A stretch of 64,000 nt of DNA from Pedobacter frigidisoli. GTDB lineage: Bacteria; Bacteroidota; Bacteroidia; Sphingobacteriales; Sphingobacteriaceae. This document shows, one piece after another, positions 47,072 to 55,242 of the stretch; positions within the stretch are counted from its first letter, which is position 1, and each line of letters opens with the position of its first letter. Position numbers and translations under genes: made by a program. The notes under the pieces are model-generated. The model was not told the origin of the DNA. It was given only the letters and a program-made list of their open reading frames with translations, and made no database searches. The stretch lies in assembly GCF_004331675.1 (NCBI RefSeq), contig NZ_SJSN01000005.1:1-64000 (forward strand), given 5' to 3'.

Positions 47072-48982
47072 TTATTTCTTATCGTCTTCTTTTACTTCTT
47101 CAAAATCAACATCAGTAACGTTATCGCCACCTTGAGGCTGACCATCAGCTTGTGGTTGTTCACCACCACCTTGAGGTTGCTCACCAGCTTTGTACATTTC
47201 TTCTGATGCAACGTTCCAAGCAGCTTGCAATTCAGCTTGTGCTGCATCGATATCTGCGAAGTTACGTGATAAATGCGCTGCTTTCAATTTCTCTAAACCA
47301 GCTTCGATTGGCGCTTTTTTATCAGCAGATAATTTATCACCAAACTCTTTTAATTGTTTCTCAGTAGAGAAGATTAAAGCATCAGCACCATTGATTTTGT
47401 CAGCTTCTTCCTTAACTTTTGCATCATCTGCAGCGTTAGCTTCCGCTTCTTCTTTCATTTTCTTAATCTCAGCATCAGTTAAACCTGAAGATGCCTCGAT
47501 ACGGATTTTTTGCTCTTTACCAGTAGCTTTATCTTTTGCACTTACGTGTAAAATACCGTTAGCATCAATATCAAAAGCAACTTCTACCTGAGGTACACCA
47601 CGAGGCGATGGTGGAATACCATCTAAAATGAAACGACCAATTGTACGGTTTTGACCAGCCATTGGACGCTCGCCTTGTAAAATGTGAATTTCTACCGATG
47701 GCTGATTATCAGCTGCAGTTGAGAAAGTTTCCGATTTTTTAGTAGGGATTGTTGTGTTAGACTCGATTAATTTGGTCATTACACCACCCATAGTTTCGAT
47801 ACCTAATGATAAAGGCGTAACGTCTAACAACAATACATCTTTAACATCACCAGATAAAACACCACCTTGAATTGCTGCACCAATTGCTACAACCTCATCA
47901 GGGTTAACACCTTTACTTGGCTCTTTACCGAAGAAAGCTTTAACTGCTTCCTGAATTGCAGGAATACGAGTTGAACCACCTACTAAGATAATTTCGTCGA
48001 TATCGCTTGTGCTTAAACCTGCATTTTTCAATGCCGATTTACATGGGTCGATAGTACGTTTAATTAAATCACCAGCTAATTGCTCAAATTTAGCACGAGA
48101 TAATGTACGTACTAAGTGCTTTGGTCCGCTAGCGTCAGCAGTAATATATGGTAAGTTAATTTCAGTGGAAGTAGTGCTTGATAATTCAATTTTAGCTTTC
48201 TCAGCAGCTTCTTTTAAACGTTGTAACGCCATTGGATCTTTTGCAAGGTCCATGCTGTTTTCTGATTTAAATTCTTCAGTTAACCAATCAATAATAATGT
48301 GGTCAAAGTCATCACCACCTAAGTGTGTATCACCATCAGTAGATTTTACCTCGAAAACGCCATCACCCAATTCTAAAACAGAAACGTCATGCGTACCACC
48401 ACCACAGTCAAACACAACAATTTTCATGTCTTTGTGTGCTTTATCCAAACCATAAGCTAAAGCAGCAGCAGTTGGCTCATTGATGATACGTTTTACAGAT
48501 AAACCTGCGATTTCGCCAGCTTCTTTCGTAGCCTGACGTTGTGCATCGTTAAAGTAAGCTGGTACAGTAATAACTGCTTCAGTAACTTCGTATCCTAAGA
48601 AATCTTCAGCAGTTTTTTTCATTTTCTGCAAAATCATTGCAGAAATCTCTTGTGGAGTATATTTTCTGTCGTCGATTTCAACACGTGGTGTGTTGTTATC
48701 ACCTTTAACAACTTTATAAGGTACACGTCCAGCTTCTTTCGCACTTTCGTCGTAGCTGTTACCCATAAAGCGTTTAATCGAATATATCGTTTTAGTTGGG
48801 TTGGTTATAGCCTGACGTTTAGCAGGCTCGCCAACTTTACGCTCACCGTTTTCTGCAAAAGCAACAATAGACGGTGTAGTACGTTTACCCTCACTGTTTG
48901 CGATAACTACAGGCTCATTGCCCTCCATTACGCTCACGCAAGAGTTTGTTGTTCCTAAGTCTATTCCAATAATTTTTCCCAT
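47072..48982 (-). CDS. dnaK: Chaperone DnaK (Hsp70)
   Basis: A 636-residue chaperone from the ATG at 48982 ([20 protein letters not shown]); a TTG 66 bases further upstream is not credible. Nucleotide-binding domain to about residue 380 with phosphate-1 loop [28 protein letters not shown] and [11 protein letters not shown]. The linker is [19 protein letters not shown], then the substrate-binding beta-domain and helical lid, a Gly/Gln-rich segment, and the C-terminal [10 protein letters not shown] resembling the EEVKxDDK tail used by co-chaperones. No dnaJ or grpE is adjacent, so it is a single-gene unit with its own terminator and a sigma-54-like upstream element. Confidence 0.97.
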   Translation of the reverse strand: MGKIIGIDLGTTNSCVSVMEGNEPVVIANSEGKRTTPSIVAFAENGERKVGEPAKRQAITNPTKTIYSIKRFMGNSYDESAKEAGRVPYKVVKGDNNTPRVEIDDRKYTPQEISAMILQKMKKTAEDFLGYEVTEAVITVPAYFNDAQRQATKEAGEIAGLSVKRIINEPTAAALAYGLDKAHKDMKIVVFDCGGGTHDVSVLELGDGVFEVKSTDGDTHLGGDDFDHIIIDWLTEEFKSENSMDLAKDPMALQRLKEAAEKAKIELSSTTSTEINLPYITADASGPKHLVRTLSRAKFEQLAGDLIKRTIDPCKSALKNAGLSTSDIDEIILVGGSTRIPAIQEAVKAFFGKEPSKGVNPDEVVAIGAAIQGGVLSGDVKDVLLLDVTPLSLGIETMGGVMTKLIESNTTIPTKKSETFSTAADNQPSVEIHILQGERPMAGQNRTIGRFILDGIPPSPRGVPQVEVAFDIDANGILHVSAKDKATGKEQKIRIEASSGLTDAEIKKMKEEAEANAADDAKVKEEADKINGADALIFSTEKQLKEFGDKLSADKKAPIEAGLEKLKAAHLSRNFADIDAAQAELQAAWNVASEEMYKAGEQPQGGGEQPQADGQPQGGDNVTDVDFEEVKEDDKK

Positions 48983-49030
48983 TGTATTTTTAATTTCTCT
49001 TTTTAAAGTATTATAATTTCTACAGCTATT

Positions 49031-49048
49031 AAACAATGCTTGTGCCAA
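49031..49048 (-). promoter_or_regulatory. Sigma-54-like -24/-12 element upstream of dnaK
   Basis: On the minus strand TTGGCACAAGCATTGTTT has the GG-N10-G(C/T) geometry and the TTGGCAC box of RpoN promoters; the only clear deviation is GT for GC at -12. It lies about 50 bases before the dnaK ATG. Functional status is untested. Confidence 0.4.
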
Positions 49049-49878
49049 TTGGTTTTTGGCAGATAATATGGGTAAAAGACTGATAAAATGTAAAAAACAG
49101 AGCTGAATGGTACTGACAGCATGACAGAAAGAGGTGGAAGATGTAGGATGGAAAATGGATGATGAACCTAAAAGGTTATAAAATTTATTTGGAAATGAAT
49201 GTTAGTAGTTCTTAGGCTGCACCTGCCCCGCTGTGCGCTTTACTTCGTTACACTCCGTGCTCGCTGCCATCGGGTTTATGAACGAAGTTAGGGAGCTTTT
49301 AGGGTAAAAACCACCCCCGCCCCCTCCTTGAAAATAAGGAGGGGAGTTGGATGTGCAGATATAAAGATTTCTACTAAAACGTTTGGTTAAAGGCACAGAA
49401 TGTAGTTTAATAAATATTATTGCCAAACCACAAACTTTCAAAGTAGCGAGGACTGGCATCAGCCTGAGTGGAGGAAAAATCGTTGAAATCGTTATCCAAT
49501 CCTTTAAAAAAAACCACAGACCAAAAGAATTTGTAGTCTGCGAAGTGGATTTAGAGCAAAGGCAAAGCCCTCAACCGTCAAAGTTTATTCAACTTTGATA
49601 GCTCTATTTCAAATAAAAAATAATAAATGCCCAATAGAAATTATTTTCAAAAACGATTTGACGCTTTTTTACCCAATCAGGCGCAAGCCTTGATTATTCA
49701 TTAGTGTCTATTTGTTTTTAACGGTATTCATGAGCTCGCAGAAAAGCTCGGTTTTTGCTCCATTTTATCAAGGAAAAGAAAAAAGCCCGTCTGGCCAAGA
49801 CAAAACAAAACTCATTGATTCAAACTAACTACAATGAAGAAAATTTTATTGTATCTTCAATTACCAAATCAAATTAAT
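49049..49878. other. 830-base intergenic region built of dispersed repeat pieces
   Basis: No convincing gene. It contains a 9-bp hairpin CCCCTCCTT/AAGGAGGGG (49321-49344), an AAACGTTT motif near 49379, the AAAGTAGCGAGGACTGGC segment (49436-49462) and the CGCAAGCCTTGATT...GCCCGTCTGG segment (49682-49806). The last two recur downstream of the next two genes. Confidence 0.65.
49682..49806. repeat. CGCAAGCCTTGATT...AAGCCCGTCTGG dispersed repeat, left copy
   Basis: Shares both ends (CGCAAGCCTTGATT and TTATCAAGGAAAAG...AAGCCCGTCTGGCCAAGACA) with 51152-51217 in the same orientation; the left copy has about 60 extra bases in the middle. Confidence 0.7.
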
Positions 49879-50241
49879 ATGCAATTAGCAGCAGAAATCA
49901 TTATCGGCATAGTCGCGGCCATTCACATTTACATTCTTTGGTTAGAAATGTTCGCTTGGACAACCAGGGCACCAAAAGTTTTCAAAACCATCCCAAAAGA
50001 TTTATTCGTACCAACCAAAACGCTCGCAGCAAACCAAGGACTGTATAATGGCTTTTTAGCCGCGGGTTTAATCTGGTCGCTTTGCATTACCGACCACCAT
50101 TGGAGATTTTATGTAGCCGTGTTCTTTTTAACCTGTGTAATTATAGCTGGCATTTATGGCGCAGCCACAGCTAGTAAAAAGATACTTTATGTGCAATCCA
50201 TCCCAGCTTTGGTGGCTTTGATTTTATTACATGTGAGATAA
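49879..50241 (+). CDS. DUF1304 family small integral membrane protein
   Basis: About 120 residues from the ATG at 49879, which puts the first membrane helix at the N terminus (MQLAAEIIIGIVAAIHIYIL); a start at 49834 would add 15 polar residues. There are four hydrophobic helices. The family motif WLEMFAWTTRAPKVF follows helix 1, and LAANQGLYNGFLAAGLIW marks helix 2. DUF1304 proteins have no established function. The next gene begins eight bases after the stop, so they are probably co-transcribed. Confidence 0.85.
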   Translation: MQLAAEIIIGIVAAIHIYILWLEMFAWTTRAPKVFKTIPKDLFVPTKTLAANQGLYNGFLAAGLIWSLCITDHHWRFYVAVFFLTCVIIAGIYGAATASKKILYVQSIPALVALILLHVR

Positions 50242-50249
50242 ATTAAAGC

Positions 50250-50825
50250 ATGAGAAATTTCACAATCCTCATTATCCTCTTTACCCTCTTCAGCTTTAAA
50301 CCAGCCTCAAATAATAAAATAAGTGAATCAAAAATCAACGATGCTTTAGCATTTTGCAAGAAAAACAAAATGGATACAGAAATTTGTATTATGGTAGATA
50401 TGAGTATCCATTCTGGCAAAAATAGAATCTTCGTTTACGATTTCAAGAAAAAACAAATCGCTATCGAGGGACTTTGCGCTCACGGTGTAGGCGGCGGAAG
50501 TACAGCTACTAAACCAGTATTCAGCAATGCTATTGGTAGTAACTGCACTTCTTTAGGAAAGTATAAAGTTGAAGGTCGTTCTTACAGCAACTGGGGAATT
50601 AACATCCACTATAAAATGCATGGTTTGGAAAAAACAAACAGTAATGCTTTTAAGCGGATTGTAGTTTTGCATTCATACACGCCAGTGCCAAATCACGAAA
50701 TTTATCCTCAAACCCTTTTCGGACAAAGTGCTGGCTGCCCTGTTTTAGCTGACGGAACTATGAGAAAGATTGATACCCTTTTAAAAAACAAGAAAAAACC
50801 AGTGTTGCTTTGGATTTATGTTTAA
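50250..50825 (+). CDS. Secreted murein L,D-transpeptidase catalytic-domain protein (YkuD_2 type)
   Basis: A 191-residue protein with signal peptide MRNFTILIILFTLFSFKPA and a single domain. Visible motifs are CIMVDMSIHSGKNRIFVYDF, LCAHGVGGGS, FSNAIGSNCTSLGKYKVEG, VVLHSYTPVPNHEIYP (conserved His) and FGQSAGCPVL with the probable nucleophile Cys in the (S)xGCP motif. It would act on peptidoglycan in the periplasm as transpeptidase or carboxypeptidase, though many members are uncharacterised. It lies eight bases after the DUF1304 gene. Confidence 0.85.
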   Translation: MRNFTILIILFTLFSFKPASNNKISESKINDALAFCKKNKMDTEICIMVDMSIHSGKNRIFVYDFKKKQIAIEGLCAHGVGGGSTATKPVFSNAIGSNCTSLGKYKVEGRSYSNWGINIHYKMHGLEKTNSNAFKRIVVLHSYTPVPNHEIYPQTLFGQSAGCPVLADGTMRKIDTLLKNKKKPVLLWIYV

Positions 50826-51271
50826 ATAACTGCAATGACACCTAATTATCCCTAATCTTTCTGTTAAAATAAGGTGGGGCTAACCCTAATATCCTTGAAG
50901 AATACATTGGGTTAAAAGTACATAGGAAATTATTAGAAGTATTTTAAAGCCAATGCATTGACATTCAAAGTAACGAGGACTGGCCTCAGAAGATTTAGAA
51001 GCAAATACCAATAAATCTTTGTTGCAAATACATTCATAAACCTAATGAAGCAAGAAATCCTACGAGTGTTATACAAATTTTCAAAGCTTGCAAACTTTCA
51101 CACGGCTTAGGATTACGCCTAAAGATTAATTAGGGATTTACGATAAAGCTTCGCAAGCCTTGATTTTTGTTTCTTTTTATCAAGAAAAAGAAAGAAGCCC
51201 GTCTGGCTAAGACAAAAGATAAATCTCCTTTACGTAGATGCTGACATGAATTCAGCATGACAAGTGAGTTA
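50826..51271. other. 446-base intergenic region with direct copies of upstream repeats
   Basis: Contains AAAGTAACGAGGACTGGC (50964-50989), matching 49436-49462, and the CGCAAGCCTTGATT...GCCCGTCTGG element (51152-51217), matching 49682-49806. It also has a small hairpin near 51238-51262 (GCTGA...TCAGC within AGATGCTGACATGAATTCAG), related to the GTCATGCTGA repeat group. No gene. Confidence 0.65.
51152..51217. repeat. CGCAAGCCTTGATT...AAGCCCGTCTGG dispersed repeat, right copy
   Basis: Shorter copy of 49682-49806 in the same orientation: CGCAAGCCTTGATTTTTGTT, TTTTTATCAAGAAAAAGAAA, GAAGCCCGTCTGGCTAAGAC. Confidence 0.7.
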
Positions 51272-52477
51272 TTACAATTCCAGCAACCGTTCCAAATGAT
51301 GATAACCAATTCCGAAATACGCTTTACTGGCTTTAATCTTTTCTAAAATCACTTTCTGCTCCTCACTCATCGGACTTCCGACTAAAGACTTCTGACTTTT
51401 TTTAACTCCTACAACAAGTACATTTTTCGGCGTATGCGCATCAGAAATAAATTCAAATACTTTTGTTTTATAACCGAAATATTCCAAAATCAAAGCACGA
51501 ATTCCATCGGTAACCATTTCCGCTTGACGCTCTAAAAATATACCGTATTTAGTCAAAAACGAAACATCGTTCTTCACTTTATTTTGCTCAATTTCCCTGC
51601 GGATTTGTTTATGGCAACAAGGTGCAACCACAATTAATTCGGCATTAGCTTCAATGCCTTTAAAAATCGCATCATCGGTTGCGGTATCGCAAGCATGAAG
51701 TGCGATTAACAAATTCACATCATCAGCATTATAATCTTCAATTGTTCCCTGAACAAAATTCAGTTTATCGAAAGCAGATTTATCAGCCACTGCATTACAT
51801 AAATCAACCATATCCGGGCGGTACTCAACACCAATAACCTCAGAATCCAACTTTAAAACTGAATGCAGGTAATCGTATAAAGCAAAAGTTAAATAACCTT
51901 TACCCGAACCCATATCAGCAACTTTTTTAATCGTTTCCTCCGGCAATTCCTTAATTAAAGAGCTTAAAATTTCGATGTAATGGTTAATCTGACGAAACTT
52001 ATCCTGTGCATTTTTGAAAACTTTTCCATCAGCATCGGTAATCTTTAATTCCGTTAAATACGACTTTGAGTCAGCTTTAATCAGTCTCGATTTTTCCTTA
52101 TCATGACTTGCCGCTGGAACTACATTCGTTGATGCCTTTGTTTCCCTGAAAACAACTTTACCATTGTTCAACTCCTCAAAAATTAAATCCCTTTCAGTAG
52201 TAAATAGTGTTCCAATTTTAAAACCAGTATTTAAGTATTCAGAAATTAAGTTAACGCCCTCACTTAAATCAAAATTCTTCACCACATCTCGGGTTTTATA
52301 GCGAAAGGTAAAAGCCAATTTATCTTCTCGTTTAATCACCACTTTTCGAACAAGTATTTGCTTTAAGGCTTCTTCCGCTCCTTTGTAATTCCCTAAAGAA
52401 ATTTTAACGAAGTTTTGTGATGCTAAACTTGCTTCTAAAGCAGAAATAAATTGTTCGATTTGTACTGAAAATACCAT
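51272..52477 (-). CDS. SAM-dependent methyltransferase (METTL25/PF13679-like)
   Basis: A 401-residue cytosolic protein. The N-terminal 130 residues are a distinct alpha/beta region with a conserved KISLGNYKG segment. The Rossmann methyltransferase core starts near residue 180, with SAM-binding motif I VADMGSGKGYLTFALYDYL (186-204), the acidic EYRPDMVDLC, LLIALHACDTATDDAI as motif IV-like element, and APCCHKQIRREI, the Cys-Cys-His motif of this family. Substrate unknown; related proteins are thought to modify RNA or protein. Single gene. Confidence 0.85.
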   Translation of the reverse strand: MVFSVQIEQFISALEASLASQNFVKISLGNYKGAEEALKQILVRKVVIKREDKLAFTFRYKTRDVVKNFDLSEGVNLISEYLNTGFKIGTLFTTERDLIFEELNNGKVVFRETKASTNVVPAASHDKEKSRLIKADSKSYLTELKITDADGKVFKNAQDKFRQINHYIEILSSLIKELPEETIKKVADMGSGKGYLTFALYDYLHSVLKLDSEVIGVEYRPDMVDLCNAVADKSAFDKLNFVQGTIEDYNADDVNLLIALHACDTATDDAIFKGIEANAELIVVAPCCHKQIRREIEQNKVKNDVSFLTKYGIFLERQAEMVTDGIRALILEYFGYKTKVFEFISDAHTPKNVLVVGVKKSQKSLVGSPMSEEQKVILEKIKASKAYFGIGYHHLERLLEL

Positions 52478-52768
52478 AGACTAATTTTAAAACACAAAGA
52501 TAAACCAATTTATTTGGTCACAATCTCAAACAATCATAATGTAACAATTGCACGACTTTTTTAAGCTAAACAATTCAACTTCTTCCAATTGATTGATAAA
52601 ATCATCCTTAAAATATTTACCAGCAACATTTTACTAATACGATTTAGAAAACATTTCAAGAAAGAATATTTGTAATCATTCCAAAGTAGATAATGATTAT
52701 TGAATATGCTTCCAATTCAGAAAATTTAGCTTTAAATTAGAATTTGATTTATTTTCTAAACCATATTC

Positions 52769-54505
52769 ATGAGTGACTTTCAGATAAAAAAATCGCCAAC
52801 TGTTTACGATGCCATTGTTGTTGGTTCGGGTGCAGGTGGTGGAATGGCTGCGTATGTACTTGCAAATGCAGGCCAAAAAGTTCTAATGCTCGAAGCTGGT
52901 CAATATTTCGACCCACGATTAGATTCTCATCAATTAAAATGGCCTTGGGAATCTCCTCGCCGTGGTGCAGGAACAGTTCGTCCGTTTGGAGATTTTGATG
53001 CCTCTTATGGCGGATGGGAATTAGAGGGCGAACCTTATACTCAAAAAAATAAAACAGAATTCGAATGGTTTAGGTCGCGAATGCTTGGTGGAAGAACCAA
53101 TCACTGGGGTAGAATTTCATTAAGAATGGGTCCGCAGGATTTTAAACCAACGGATGGATTAACTGACGATTGGCCAATTACTTACAATGATGTAAAACCT
53201 TTCTACGATAAAGTTGACCGCATGATTGGTATTTACGGAACTGCTGAGGGTTTGGAAAACGAACCTGATGGCATCTTCATGAAGCCACCAAAACCCCGCC
53301 TGAATGAACTTTTCATCAAAAAAGGTGCTGAAAAGGCTGGCGTAAAAGTAATTACAGGCCGCGGAGCGGTAATGACAGAATCGATAAAAGGAAATAACGA
53401 CCGTGCACCTTGTTTCTATTGCGGTCAGTGTGGCAGGAGTTGCAAAGTTTACGGCGATTTTTCGGCTTCATCTTGCTTGGTTATTCCTGCAGTAAAAACA
53501 GGAAATCTAACCGTAATTACCGATGCGATGGTTCGTGAGGTAATCACTGATAAAGACGGGACGGCCACGGGTGTCTCTTATGTAAACCGAAAAGATTTAC
53601 AAGAATATCAGGTGAATGGTAAACTGGTAATTTTAGGCGCCAGTGCCTGCGAGTCTGCCCGTATTTTATTAAACTCAAAGTCTTCAGCACATCCTGGTGG
53701 TTTAGCAAATAGCAGCGGCGTAGTTGGAAAATATCTGCATGATTCTACAGGTGCTGGTGTGTATGGTTTTCTTCCTCAACTAATGGATAGAAAACGTTAT
53801 AATGAAGACGGGCTAGGAAGTGTTCACATTTATTCTCCATGGTGGCTGGATAACAAAAAATTGAATTTCCCTCGTGGTTATCATATCGAATATGGCGGTG
53901 GAATGGGTATGCCATCATACGGTTTTGGCGGAGGCGTTCCATCAATTAACGGAATGGTTCCTGATAGAAACGGCAAGAAAAAGGAAGCTGGTGGCTACGG
54001 TAAATCGTTAAAAGACGATTATCGCCGCTTTTACGGTACAAGTGTTGGGATGGCTGGTCGCGGAACGGCAATTGCCCGTGAAGATAACTATTGCGAAATC
54101 GACCCGAATATGGTTGATAAATACGGTATCCCTGTATTGAGATTTAACTATAAATGGGCTAAGGAAGAAATTCTTCAGGCGAAACACATGCAGGAAACAT
54201 TTCTATCCATTATGAAAGAAATGGGCGCTGTTGTAACTTCTGAAATTCATGGTGCAGATACAAACTACGGCCTATTAAATCCAGGGAAGATTATTCACGA
54301 AGTTGGTACCATCCGTATGGGCGATGACCCTAAAAAGTCGGCTTTGAATAAGTATTGTCAGGCGCACGATTGCAAAAATTTATTTGTTGTTGATGCTGGT
54401 CCTTTCGTACAGCAAGGCGATAAAAATGCAACCTGGACAATCCTGGCCCTATCAATGAGAACTGCAGAATATATTTTGGCACAAAAGAAAAAACAAAACA
54501 TTTAA
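52769..54505 (+). CDS. GMC-family FAD-dependent dehydrogenase, large subunit
   Basis: A 578-residue flavoenzyme. FAD dinucleotide fold at about 12-45 (YDAIVVGSGAGGGMAAYVLA), RMLGGRTNHWGRISLRM around 104-120, and the C-terminal GMC motif HEVGTIRMGDD with NLFVVDAGPFVQQGDKNATW. A four-cysteine group C215-x2-C218-x2-C221-x3-C225 recalls the iron-sulfur site of FAD-glucose dehydrogenase and fructose dehydrogenase large subunits. No signal peptide: export would rely on the Tat-type partner encoded two bases downstream. Substrate probably a sugar or polyol; not determined. Confidence 0.9.
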   Translation: MSDFQIKKSPTVYDAIVVGSGAGGGMAAYVLANAGQKVLMLEAGQYFDPRLDSHQLKWPWESPRRGAGTVRPFGDFDASYGGWELEGEPYTQKNKTEFEWFRSRMLGGRTNHWGRISLRMGPQDFKPTDGLTDDWPITYNDVKPFYDKVDRMIGIYGTAEGLENEPDGIFMKPPKPRLNELFIKKGAEKAGVKVITGRGAVMTESIKGNNDRAPCFYCGQCGRSCKVYGDFSASSCLVIPAVKTGNLTVITDAMVREVITDKDGTATGVSYVNRKDLQEYQVNGKLVILGASACESARILLNSKSSAHPGGLANSSGVVGKYLHDSTGAGVYGFLPQLMDRKRYNEDGLGSVHIYSPWWLDNKKLNFPRGYHIEYGGGMGMPSYGFGGGVPSINGMVPDRNGKKKEAGGYGKSLKDDYRRFYGTSVGMAGRGTAIAREDNYCEIDPNMVDKYGIPVLRFNYKWAKEEILQAKHMQETFLSIMKEMGAVVTSEIHGADTNYGLLNPGKIIHEVGTIRMGDDPKKSALNKYCQAHDCKNLFVVDAGPFVQQGDKNATWTILALSMRTAEYILAQKKKQNI

Positions 54506-54506
54506 T

Positions 54507-55139
54507 ATGAACAGACGAGATTCCATAAAGGCTTTGGGCATAACGGCCTTAAGTACAGCAGTACTGGTTGAAGCCTGTAAACAACCCGAAACCAAAACCG
54601 AAGTCGCAGCTCCTGCCGAAACAACAAAAGAAGTAGGAAGAGAGCAATGGGAAATGGACAGGGATAAAAAGCTTAAATCGGAAACCTTTTTTGATATGCA
54701 TGAAATGGCTACGATTACCGTTTTAGCCGATATTATTATTCCTAAAGATGATGTTTCGGGAAGTGCTTCTGATGCTAAAGTTCCCGAATTTATTGAGTTT
54801 ATTGTAAAAGATATCCCCGAGCACAAAGTACCGATGCGTGGTGGCTTGAAATGGCTGGATATTTATAGCTTTAATAAATTTCAGAAATCTTTTGTTGAGC
54901 TTTCCTCAAGTGACCAGCTATCAATTGTTGATGAAATTGCTTATCCTAAAAAAGCCAGACCCGAAATGCAAGCTGGTGTGGCCTTTTTCAACAGAATGAT
55001 AGATTTAACCGCATCAGGGTTTTACACAAGTGAAATTGGCGTAAAAGATATTGGTTATGTAGGAAATTCGCCAAACCAATGGGCGGGCGTTCCTGATGAT
55101 GTGTTGAAGCAATATGGCATGCAAAATGTGAAGATATAA
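54507..55139 (+). CDS. Gluconate 2-dehydrogenase subunit 3 family protein (Tat-type small subunit)
   Basis: A 210-residue partner of the GMC enzyme. The N terminus MNRRDSIKALGITALSTAVL carries a twin-arginine and a hydrophobic core, with a Cys in VLVEACK that may be a lipobox. The domain from about residue 55 (ETFFDMHEMATITVLADIIIP) is typical of subunit 3. In known complexes this subunit escorts the flavoprotein through the Tat pathway. A cytochrome c subunit, often the third component, is not linked here. Confidence 0.9.
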   Translation: MNRRDSIKALGITALSTAVLVEACKQPETKTEVAAPAETTKEVGREQWEMDRDKKLKSETFFDMHEMATITVLADIIIPKDDVSGSASDAKVPEFIEFIVKDIPEHKVPMRGGLKWLDIYSFNKFQKSFVELSSSDQLSIVDEIAYPKKARPEMQAGVAFFNRMIDLTASGFYTSEIGVKDIGYVGNSPNQWAGVPDDVLKQYGMQNVKI

Positions 55140-55148
55140 TAGAAAAAT

Positions 55149-55234
55149 CGTCATCGCGAGTAGGCTTTTTCAGCCAACGAAGCAATCTTACTTGCAGAAA
55201 AGATTGCTTCGTTGTTCCTCCTCGCAATGACGAG
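55149..55234. repeat. CGTCATTGCGAGG-family palindromic repeat
   Basis: CGTCATCGCGAGTAGGCTTT ... CTCCTCGCAATGACGAG in inverted orientation with inner GAAGCAATCTT/AGATTGCTTC arms. It lies between two converging transcripts and may act as a terminator. Confidence 0.85.
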
Positions 55235-55242
55235 TTTTTGAG

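Noticed and set aside
46938-47135. Plus-strand open frame over the dnaK terminator
   Set aside because: It is antisense to the dnaK 3' end and its terminator.
49049-49833. Genes in the 49.2-49.6 kb open frames
   Set aside because: They cross dispersed repeats (a CCCCTCCTT hairpin and repeated GAGGACTGGC segments) and have no start context, domain or signal.
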